From positions 4,307,501-4,371,500 of the forward strand of contig CATNEN010000037.1 in the NCBI GenBank assembly GCA_950097015.1: a stretch of 64,000 nucleotides of DNA, written 5' to 3'. Under the pieces are notes generated by a model. That model was not told where the DNA came from. It saw only the letters and a program-made list of their open reading frames with translations, and ran no database searches. This DNA is from Macrostomum hystrix. Taxonomy: Eukaryota; Platyhelminthes; Macrostomidae. The position numbers were made by a program, and so were the translations under genes. This document shows, one piece after another, positions 56,001 to 64,000 of this stretch (position 1 is the first letter of the stretch; every line of letters begins with the position of its first letter).

Positions 56001-58871
56001 CTAGACTACAACCTCCTTATTGGTGGTTATGTAATTGTGAAAATATGAGTCATATTTGAGTAGAACAGTCGTCAGGTCTAAACCAAGCGAGTGGTTTTTT
56101 AGCTAATCGGATTAGACAATTTTAACGTAGTAAAAGAGGGTTTGGGGGGCTTCTTAGACGGTCTGCGCACTACGGGCTCCTACAGAGCCAACCCATAGGT
56201 TTGTTACGTTTGCTATTTCTACTTGTATAATAAAGAAAATTAGTCCTTCATTAACTACGTTTTGCAGGTACAAGGAAAACCAGTTCTGGACGATCGGCGT
56301 AGTTAACTACCTCAAAGGCTTCGTGATATTCTTCCTAATCAAGGAACTGCTTCAGCTGGTGGTCCGCAAGCTCGACTATTTCGGCCTGGGCAACATGATA
56401 GACCTGTTTGTGTTCGTGTCTGTACTGGTGCTGCTGCACTCTCACGAGCACAGCTCCGGCTGTCAGTACTACTCGGACTCGCAGTGGCAGCTTGCAGCTG
56501 TTGTACTATTCTTCACCTGGTTCAGTGTGTTTCTTTACTTCCGCAAATTTCCCGTGTTTGGCGTCTATATTGTGATGTTCCTGGTGATCCTGCAGAACTC
56601 GGTCAAATTTCTATTCCTATTTAGCGTGCTGGTGTTTGCGTTCGCTGCCCAGTTTCACATCCTTATTGGCAACCAGCTGAGGTTCAGCAACTATTGGGAT
56701 GCCTGCCTCAAGGTGAGCGAGGGAGAGACGTAAACTTGACTTAGGACCGGATGGGAGAGTAGACCAGCTGACTGGAGGACCGGATGGGAGAGTAGACCAG
56801 CTGACTGGAGGACCGGATGGGAGAGTAGACCAGCTGACTGGTGGACCGGGTGGGAGAGTAGACCAGCTGACTGGAGGACCGGGTGGAAGAGTAGACCAGC
56901 TGACTGGAGGACCGGATGGGAGAGTAGACCAGCTGACTGGAAGACCGGATGGGAGAGTAGACCAGCTGACTGGAAGACCGGATGGGAGAGTAGACCAGCT
57001 GACTGGAGGACCGGATGGGAGAGTAGACCAGCTGACTGGAGGACCGGATGGGAGAGTAGACCAGCTGACTGGAAGACCGGATGGGAGAGTAGACCAGCTG
57101 ACTGGAAGACCGGATGGGAGAGTAGACCAGCTGACTGTAAGACCGGATGGGAGAGTAGACCAGCTGACTGGAAGACCGGATGGGAGAGTAGACCAGCTGA
57201 CTGGAAGACCAGATGGGAGAGTAGACTAGCTGACTGGAAGACCGGATGGGAGAGTAGACCAGCTGACTGGAAGACCGGATGGGAGAGTAGACCAGCTGAC
57301 TGGAGGACCGGATGGGAGAGTAGACCAGCTGACTGGAAGACCAGAAGACAACATTGTCGCTGAAGGATTAGAATGAAAAAGGACACAATCTGAAGTATGC
57401 TGCTTACTTAAGAGGCTTACTTAAGCATGCTGCCTTGCTTATTGAAGATTTGGCAATCTTCACGATCTTGACGATATTTTTTGAAGATAGTGACAAACTA
57501 GCAATTTATAATCTCGCATCCCCTGCTACGCAGGTGTTTGTGATGGGCACAGGTGAGCTCACCTTCGAGGAGATCTTCCTGGAGGACCAGAGCTCCACGT
57601 CGACGCTCGTGACCTACGACGCCCTATCACGCGCAGTGTTCATCACATTCATAGTTATCATCGGCATCGTGACGATGAACCTGCTGGTCGGTTTGGCCGT
57701 TGATGATATTGCGCAGATCCAACGCCGAGCGCAGCTGAAGCGCCTCTCCCTACAGGCTGACTTGTCCATCTCAATTCTGGCCAGGCTGTACGAATTCCGA
57801 CGCAAGTTTGTGCGGTGGTGGGAGAAGCGTCATGTCTACTCCGACGAACGAAAGGCGCTACTCACAGTAATATTGATTGCATTTAGCGCCTTCCTGGTGC
57901 CGCTGCTGACGGTTCTGCTAGTGTTCCTCTCAATTCTGGTTGTGCTAAGCTTTTTCCGGCATCTGCAGCACAAGAAAGATCATTATTTCCGGTTGTACAC
58001 CCAGCATTACATTCACAAGTGGTACTCTGTCCTTTGCGCTGGCTTGCTCAAGAGCATCTTCAACATTAACTCGGAGGAGGATTTCAGGGTGAGGGAGTAT
58101 GTCAAACATGATTTGCTGTTTACTAGCATCGAAAGTATATTCGAATTCAGATCGCTAACCCAACAGAATACTTGCGTTTGATTCCGGCCGGTCCATAAAC
58201 CATCCAAAACTCCAATGACCCCAATACAGGAACAGATAGTAGCCATGAAGGCGCGCAAGAAGACGCTTAAATACTACAAGGAGGACAGCGACTCTGATGA
58301 GGAAGAGATGCAGCAGATTCATCACCTCAAGCAGAGCGTCAATCGTGTTGAAGCCAAGCTGGACTTGCTCCTCCAACAGCAGCGGGCCGCCGCTGCCGTC
58401 AGCGGAGCAGCCGGTGTTTCTCAGTACAGCCGACAAGCCAGCCAGTATCCAGGCCAGCAACAGCAGCAGCCGGCTCCATCATCCCAGATGGTCGGCACCG
58501 ACCGAGGCCAGCATGCGCTTCTAAGCCTGGTTTCAGAGACCAAGCAGCAGTCAACGCTGGAGCAGCTGAACGCCTTGGCCAAGGCGGAGGAGAGCGAAGA
58601 GCAAGTGCTGCCATTCCACCGATTCCGCCGCGTCACTATGCGCCAGCGGCGCCTGCGGGACAGCCGAAAGCACTTCGACCTAACCATCATGGATGCCACC
58701 GACGGTGCGGACGGCGACGGCTCCGATGGCGGCCCTGGCTCAGACGAACGCGGCGGTGAGGCGCTGGACTACGTGGAAGAGAAAGAGGAGCAGGTGGCCG
58801 CGGAAACCGGCGCCAGCAGCTCCGTTGAGGTCCATCTGCTGCCAAAGTCGCGCACTCACGGTCGCGACTGA
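53080..58871 (+). CDS. TRPA-type cation channel with ankyrin repeats, complete
   Basis: Six exons: 53080..53131, 53612..55154, 55237..55611, 56268..56712, 57534..58088 and 58230..58871. All splice sites are GT..AG and phases agree (1,203 residues). A plasma-membrane cation channel of the TRPA group, used for chemical or heat sensing; the stimulus is unknown. The N-terminus (about 580 aa) has a handful of degenerate ankyrin units (ATPLHVAAAVTNAEIIRELL; ASPLQLASLL; RRPLDYPVITGDIRTAKVLL), far fewer than the roughly 16 of TRPA1. The pre-S1 motif VPHPILTLVRRNLTGMLMHP is TRPA-like. S1 is about 599-622; S4-S5 reads FPVFGVYIVMFLVIL; the pore is near 809-822 (MGTGELTFEEIF); S6 is 838-860 (TMNLLVGLAVDDIAQIQ). 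A second hydrophobic block follows at about 913-947. The tail has a coiled-coil-like stretch and an acidic end. Introns carry a SINE (intron 3) and a minisatellite (intron 4). Confidence 0.93.
55681..56015 (-). mobile_element. tRNA-derived SINE, family B, copy 3 (TRPA intron 3)
   Basis: Matches the copies at 10281 and 28898 from TACAATTGATTACAACTGC through GTGAACTGAAGCAATGCAG to the tRNA-like head AACCACTAGACTACAACC. A short extra segment, about 25 bp (ACTGCCTGCCTGACTGCCTC), lies near its tail. Antisense to the gene. Confidence 0.9.
56738..57345. repeat. 33-bp minisatellite in TRPA intron 4
   Basis: About 18 copies of a 33-bp unit containing GACCGGATGGGAGAGTAGAC and CAGCTGACTGGA. It starts about 25 bp after the donor and makes up about three quarters of the 821-bp intron. 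Minus frame open (QSAGLLSHPVL). Confidence 0.96.
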
Positions 58872-58997
58872 GCCAGTTGGACGCTGAAAGCAGCTTTGAT
58901 TTCTGGAAGAGCCGAGCTTGCGCAGAAACGGGACAAACCATTGTTCTTAAATGGAATGGAATTCCTCCCCCAAGAGTTAAGACCTGTCCGATGCTGC

Positions 58998-59003
58998 AAT
59001 AAA
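58998..59003 (+). promoter_or_regulatory. Likely polyadenylation signal of the TRPA-type gene
   Basis: AATAAA 127 bp after the stop codon, first hexamer downstream. Confidence 0.6.
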
Positions 59004-59485
59004 AGTTGAGTCGTTTCAATCCGAAATCATTGAGTTATGTCCTCTGTCGTGAATCGTCCGATACTCAAAGTTACAAATTGGCAATTTGATTCACCTACTT
59101 AACATCGAATTTATTTTGAAAACAAATTTTCTAGAGCCATTTTAATTAAATAACGCAACGCTCGTGCTGCATGCTGCGGTCACATTTGTTGGGTCTAAGC
59201 AATACACACATTAATGATGAAGTAGACCTATATTCGTTGTATATTTGTTGCGGGTAAAGTTCTAAAAACAGATTCACTAAATATGCAAATAAAAGCCGGA
59301 TATAAAAATTAACTCATAAAATTGTTATAAACAGTAAAACACTGACAACGTCATATCTAATTGATCCAAGCAGGTTTGATTGAATCTAAAATATGTGGAT
59401 TAGAAGCGCTGAGTACAATTTTTGCATCAGCAAAGTATAGCGTCAACTTAAGTAAGAAAAAAAGAACGCTTAAATTAAAAGATTC
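59004..59485. other. AT-rich spacer
   Basis: No gene, RNA or mobile element recognised. Confidence 0.5.
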
Positions 59486-59950
59486 TCTTTGATTGGGAAG
59501 ATTCTCTTGGGAAGCAGATTCCGTAGGTAGTGATTGGGAAGATTCTCTTGGGAAGCAGATTCCGTAGGTAGTGATTGGGAAGATTCTCTTGGGAAGCAGA
59601 TTCCGTAGGTAGTGATTGGGAAGATTCTCTTGGGAAGCAGATTCCGTAGGTAGTGATTGGGAAGATTCTCTTGGGAAGCAGATTCCGTAGGTAGTGATTG
59701 GAAAGATTCTCTTGGGAAGCAGATTCCGTAGGTAGTGATTAGGAAGATTCTCTTGGGAAGCAGATTCCGTAGGTAGTGATTGGGAAGATTCTCTTGGGAA
59801 GCAGATTCCGTAGGTAGTGATTGGGAAGATTCTCTTGGGAAGCAGATTCCGTAGGTAGTGATTGGAAAGATTCTCTTGGGAAGCAGACTCCGTAGGTAGT
59901 GATTGGGAAGATTCTCTTGGGAAGCAGATTCCGTAGGTAGTGATTAGGAA
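59486..59950. repeat. 41-bp minisatellite
   Basis: About 11 copies of a 41-bp unit containing GATTGGGAAGATTCTCTTGG and GAAGCAGATTCCGTAGGTAG. Units are nearly identical, with single changes such as GATTGGAAAG and GATTAGGAAG. It runs directly into a related 42-bp array. Confidence 0.96.
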
Positions 59951-60358
59951 GATTCTGATTAATAAGGAAGCAGATACCGTTCATAGCGATTTAGACGATT
60001 CTGCTGAGTTAGGAATATTCCGTGGAATCGATTGGGACGATTCTGCTGAGTTAGGAATATTCCGTGGAATCGATTGGGACGATTCTGCTGAGTTAGGAAT
60101 ATTCCGTGGAATCGATTGGGACGATTCTGCTGAGTTAGGAATATTCCGTGGAATCGATTGGGACGATTCTGCTGAGTTAGGAATATTCCGTGGAATCGAT
60201 TGGGACGATTTTGCTGAGTTAGGAATATTCCGTGGAATCGATTGGGACGATTCTGCTGAGTTAGGAATATTCCGTGGAATCGATTGGGACGATTCTGCTG
60301 AGTTAGGAATATTCCGTGGAATCGATTGGGACGATTCTGCTGGGTTGAGAAGCAGATT
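59951..60358. repeat. 42-bp minisatellite related to its neighbour
   Basis: About 8-9 copies of a 42-bp unit containing GATTGGGACGATTCTGCTGA and TTAGGAATATTCCGTGGAA. The junction (59951-59990) and the final unit (about 60330-60358, GAGAAGCAGATTCCGTGG) are intermediate between this unit and the 41-bp unit, so both arrays come from one ancestor. Open on both strands; taken as repeat artefact. Confidence 0.95.
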
Positions 60359-60725
60359 CCGTGGATAATCATACGACTCAATTGCTAAAATTATATTTTC
60401 TCACAAAAAATTAGCAAATCAGAGTTAGGCTAGGAAACAATACAATTTTATAGAAAATGTTTACAAATCCAGTAACAATTACATTCAGTCGATATGAAAA
60501 CCTCGCTTTTATATCTAGACATTGAAATTATGCACCCATTGCAATACAGACTAGAGGAACGGTGGAGAGATGCAATTAAATAATATATTCTCAATTTAGT
60601 TTTCAACATTTTGGCACGAAAAATGAAAGCAGGAAAACTTTAACAAAGTAGAAAGTCTATATATTCTAGTGACCATGTGACAATTCTAGGACGAAGGTTA
60701 AGAGTTCGAATCGGTGGATATATTC
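60359..60725. other. Spacer downstream of NTAQ1
   Basis: Presumed 3' region of NTAQ1. A tRNA-like TTCGAATCGGTGG at about 60707 lacks supporting arms. Nothing else recognised. Confidence 0.4.
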
Positions 60726-61415
60726 TCAGGCCAGAGCAAACTCGGCCAACAATTCCGATTCTGTCAATAGCTGGCCAAATCGGCTGTCGCTGTCGCCCAT
60801 GACGGCTGCGGCTGCGCTGGATGCGTCAGAATCGTCCAGAGCGCTCGCCCTGGCTTGGCCTTCGCCGGCGCCCATGTCCAAGTAGCGCGGCAGATTGTGC
60901 TCACAGCCGGCCCAGGGCGACCTGATGCCCGGATAGGCCGGCGGCTGGGCCTGCCATTGGCCGGTGCGCGGGTCCCGCATGTGCCGCCTGTCCGAGGCGA
61001 AGTGGCGCAGCAGGGCCGGGCCGGACACCAGCCGGTAGCGTCGGTGCAGGCGGCCGGGCGGCTCGGACAGCGGGCCGGCCAGCAGTTGGTCAACAACAGC
61101 GTTCGGCCGCAGAGCGTGCTCGAAGTACAACGGCAGGCTGCATGGAAAGTCCAGCGTAGTGTCCAGGTCGTAAACCAATGGCGGATTCTGCGAGCCGTCT
61201 ATCGCGACCACGTGATAGTCCCACAGCACCAGGCCGTCAGGACGCGACGAGGCCCTCTGGCACCAGATGGGCACCAGTCGGGCCGGGTTAGAGATGAAAA
61301 GTGCACTGGGAGCGCTTTTGAGCTGCCGGATTAGGTGATAGACATTCTCCTCACAGTAGCATGCGGTGTGCTCAAACTGGCTACGGTCCAAAGCTGTGGA
61401 CTCCTGTTCGAGCAT
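60726..61415 (-). CDS. Protein N-terminal glutamine amidohydrolase (NTAQ1/WDYHV1), intronless
   Basis: 229 residues (human 205). It converts N-terminal Gln to Glu, feeding proteins into the Arg/N-degron pathway in cytosol and nucleus. The catalytic triad is visible: Cys in ACYCEENVYHL, His in LVLWDYHVVAI and Asp in LVYDLDTTLDFPCSLP. LFISNPARLVPIWCQRAS and the later YPGIRSPWAGCEHNLPRYLDM are also family hallmarks. The C-terminus is extended by an Ala/Ser/Asp-rich stretch ending in a short acidic tail. The start is the first ATG (MLEQESTALDRSQFEHTACYC); the open frame continues 5' but without another ATG. Single exon. Confidence 0.95.
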   Translation of the reverse strand: MLEQESTALDRSQFEHTACYCEENVYHLIRQLKSAPSALFISNPARLVPIWCQRASSRPDGLVLWDYHVVAIDGSQNPPLVYDLDTTLDFPCSLPLYFEHALRPNAVVDQLLAGPLSEPPGRLHRRYRLVSGPALLRHFASDRRHMRDPRTGQWQAQPPAYPGIRSPWAGCEHNLPRYLDMGAGEGQARASALDDSDASSAAAAVMGDSDSRFGQLLTESELLAEFALA

Positions 61416-61547
61416 TAAGGAGATATCTAAGAACTTCGGCAAAACAAACCGTGTGTGCTACTTACAAGATAGTAATTAGCTAAACTGAATGGGATAACAT
61501 CGGTAATTGAGCTGCTGATTGCAGAATACGTTGCCTAGCACTAATTA

Positions 61548-62394
61548 CGAGGGGTGTTTCAAAAGTAACGAGAATTTAGTCATAACTTTTTAATGGATAA
61601 ACTTTTAAATTTGAACTTTTTACCCTGCAATTTTGCATATATGGACAGCACACAGCTTCAGTTGCAACTCTATTGGTCTACATCAGGGGTCGGCAACCTC
61701 CGGCCCGCGGGCCAGATGCGGCCCTCAAAGCTCCCAAATCTGGCCCTTAGCTTCTCCTAACACCTACTCTACAGTACACCCTATCTCATCTCTCCCTGTC
61801 TCACCTCTCCCCTGTCTTATCTCTCCCCAGTCTTATCTCTCCCCTATCTCATCTCTCCCTGTCTCACCTCTCCCCTGTCTTATCTTTCCCCTGTCTTATC
61901 TCTCCCCTATCTCATCTCTCCCTGTCTCACCTCTCCCCTGTCTTATCTCTCCCCAGTCTTATCTCTCCCCTATCTCATCTCTCCCCTGTCTTATCTCTCC
62001 CCTGTCTTATCTTTCCCCTGTCTTATCTCTCCCCTGTCTCATCTCTCCCATTTTTCGTCTCTCCCCTGTCTCATCTCTCTTGCGTCTTATCTCCCCCGTC
62101 TCATCTCTCTTGCCTCTTATCTCCCCCCGTCTCATCTCTCTTGCGTCTTATCTCCCCCGTCTCATCTCTTACCTGTCTGATTTCTCCCCTTTCTTCATGC
62201 GGCCCGCCGTCGTCTTTTAGATTCTCTCTTTAGCCCGCGGGGTATATAAGGTTGCCGACCCCTGGTCTACATGCACCAGTGAAATCTCACATTGAAGTCC
62301 AGACCTCGAGATTAAAAATTACGATTTTTGTCTGTGGTCTATATACCTGAGAATTTGCTTAGAACTTGAAAACTGCTCGTAATAACACCCCTCG
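61548..62394. mobile_element. Mariner-like non-autonomous remnant, host of a nested hAT element
   Basis: Ends CGAGGGGTGTTTCAAAAGTA at the left and AATAACACCCCTCG at the right, flanked by TA. The terminus resembles that of the mariner at 37807 (CGAGGGCTGTCCCAAAAGTA). Without the nested insert, only about 258 bp remain, with no transposase, so it is a MITE or deletion derivative. The inner arms are diverged. Confidence 0.8.
61684..62264. mobile_element. 581-bp non-autonomous hAT element with internal array
   Basis: Terminal inverted repeats begin CAGGGGTCGGCAACC and end GGTTGCCGACCCCTG. A perfect 8-bp duplication GTCTACAT (61676-61683 and 62265-62272) flanks it. CCGGCCCGCGGGCCAGATGC near the left and ATGCGGCCCGCCGTCG near the right are subterminal GC palindromes. 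The centre (about 61780-62170) is an array of roughly 14-16-bp CTCTCCCCTGTCTTAT units. A diverged relative lies at 31989. Confidence 0.95.
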
Positions 62395-62396
62395 TA

Positions 62397-63065
62397 ATAA
62401 CAGTGATTTGCCCTGGGGCGCCCCCAAGAATATTACTTTCTTATTTATGAAGTATAAATTACCAGACTAGTAATTTAAGCGTCCTTCCTGGAATCTGTAT
62501 GCTGTCAGTACTTATTTTTCAATTTCTTTGTCTAATTAAGATTAATTGACTGTAATAACACACCAATAAACCTGTGCAATGAAAATCCAGTTTAAATAGT
62601 GATCAGTTTGCCAAGTATATTTTCCGAAATCGAAATGTCTTCTCTGTGCATGTCTTATTACTCTGTACATTGTAAAAAACATACTTTTACATGCAGTCGC
62701 ACTATATTTTGATCTTTTTTAATTAAAACAACGAAATTAAACGCAAATGCACAAATATAGTCACGCGATCATTTTATTCGTAAATTTCACACAAATGCCA
62801 GCTGTCGACGACAGTAAGCTTATTATGAATTATAACAAATTCATTTATTAAAGCGAATGGAATGCTAAATTTAAAATTTTTTCCGTAAAGACAGATTCAC
62901 AAAGCGACATAGGCAGGAATTTAAAATTGTGCAGCTCAATAGAATGCTAATTTTCAATTTGTTCGTTAAAAAACATTTTTGTTATAAAACAGAGGCAGAA
63001 CCATTTAACCAGGTAAAACGATTACTGGTCCTACCTGTCCATAATCATCTCAATCCCACCCTGTC
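62397..63065. other. AT-rich spacer
   Basis: No gene, RNA or mobile element recognised; short open frames only. Confidence 0.5.
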
Positions 63066-64000
63066 CCAAGAGGTCAGCCGAGCCCCAATCCCACTGGCCT
63101 GTGCTAACAGGTCAGCCGAGTCCCTATCCCAATCTGTCCTAACAGGTCAGCCGAGTCCCTATCCCAATCTGTCCTAACAGGTCAGCCGAGTCCCTATCCC
63201 AACCTGTCCTAACAGGTCAGCCGAGTCCCATCCCAATCTGTCCTAACAGGTCAGCCGAGTCCCATCCCAATCTGTCCTAACAGGTCAGCCGAGCCCCATC
63301 CCAATCTGTCCTAACAGGTCAGCCGAGTCCCATCCCAATCTGTCCTAACAGGTCAGCCGAGTCCCATCCCAATCTGTCCTAACAGGTCAGCCGAGTCCCT
63401 ATCCCAACCTGTCCTAACAGGTCAGCCGAGACCCATCCTAACCTGTCCTAACAGGTCAGCCGAGACCCATCCCAACCTGTCCTAACAGGTCAGCCGAGCC
63501 CCATCCCAACCTGTCCTAACAGGTCAGCCGAGCCCCATCCCAATCTGTCCTAACAGGTCAGCCGAGTCCCTATCCCAATCTGTCCTAACAGGTCAGCCGA
63601 GTCCCTATCCCAACCTGTCCTAACAGGTCAGCCGAGCCCCATCCCAATCTGTCCTAACAGGTCAGCCGAGTCCCTATCCCAATCTGTCCTAACAGGTCAG
63701 CCGAGTCCCTATCCCAATCTGTCCTAACAGGTCAGCCGAGTCCCTATCCCAACCTGTCCTAACAGGTCAGCCGAGCCCCATCCCAATCTGTCCTAACAGT
63801 TCAGCCGAGCCCCATCCCAATCTGTCCTAACAGGTCAGCCGAGCCCCATCCCAATCTGTCCTAACAGGTCAGCCGAGTCCCTATCCCAATCTGTCCTAAC
63901 AGGTCAGCCGAGTCCCTATCCCAATCTGTCCTAACAGGTCAGCCGAGTCCTATCCCAACCTGTCCTAACAGGTCAGCCGAGCCCCATCCCAACCTGTCCT
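63066..64000. repeat. 34-35-bp minisatellite running off the window
   Basis: About 27 copies of a unit containing CAGGTCAGCCGAGTCCCTAT and CCCAATCTGTCCTAA. Two length classes, with TCCCTATCCC (35 bp) or TCCCATCCC (34 bp), occur in clusters. The array continues beyond the window's right end. Confidence 0.96.

Noticed and set aside
59940-60381. Open frames on both strands over the 42-bp array
   Set aside because: Both strands open across a repeat whose length is divisible by three; no start context or domain.
60660-60720. Possible tRNA from GAGTTCGAATCGG
   Set aside because: Only a B-box-like string; no pairing acceptor or anticodon arms.

Overview
This 64 kb window is a piece of invertebrate nuclear genome. 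Genes are split by short introns with GT..AG boundaries, coding exons are GC-rich in an AT-rich background, and all gene families are animal ones. A free-living flatworm (Macrostomum-like) is my best guess. It rests on gene style, a divergent rhodopsin-type receptor with an NPxxF-type seventh helix, and acceptor-like AGs just before several first ATGs that could be spliced-leader sites. The species assignment is inference only.

Layout, left to right. (1) 0.1-3.6 kb, minus: part of a DEG/ENaC sodium channel whose intron is packed with two minisatellites and a SINE. (2) 3.9-8 kb: three minisatellites and a SINE. (3) 9.9-13.3 kb, minus: a complete three-exon BET bromodomain protein. (4) 16.4-18.1 kb, minus: an intronless MFSD2-type lysolipid transporter. 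(5) 18.9-20 kb, plus: a rhodopsin-type GPCR with an apparent one-base frameshift. (6) 20.8-23.2 kb, minus: a three-exon von Willebrand A plus alpha-kinase gene. (7) 23-31.5 kb: gene-poor DNA with two LINE remnants and a MITE nested in a SINE. (8) 31.6-33.9 kb, plus: a mitochondrial carrier of the SLC25A39/40 glutathione type. (9) 35.6 kb, minus: tRNA-His. (10) 37.8-39.6 kb: an intact-looking mariner with about 200-bp inverted repeats. (11) 40.2-42.6 kb, plus: site-2 protease, followed at once by a 5.4 kb, 30-bp minisatellite. (12) 49.9-52.3 kb, plus: cytochrome P450. (13) 53.1-58.9 kb, plus: TRPA-type channel. (14) 60.7-61.4 kb, minus: N-terminal glutamine amidase NTAQ1. (15) A hAT element nested in a mariner remnant, then a 34-35-bp minisatellite running off the end.

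The genes do not form a pathway; this is an ordinary mixed animal locus. The striking feature is the tandem repeats: about 17 unrelated arrays with units of roughly 15 to 73 bp cover about 15 kb, near a quarter of the window. Four of the arrays' host introns (in the DEG/ENaC, SLC25A39/40, site-2 protease and TRPA genes) consist largely of array. Exon joins given here were worked out by reading the splice signals and checking that codon phase and family motifs continue across each join; no transcript data were available. I did not find a clearly new multi-gene system. The best candidates for novelty are the array-filled introns, the animal vWA/alpha-kinase, and an extra hydrophobic segment in the TRPA-like channel.
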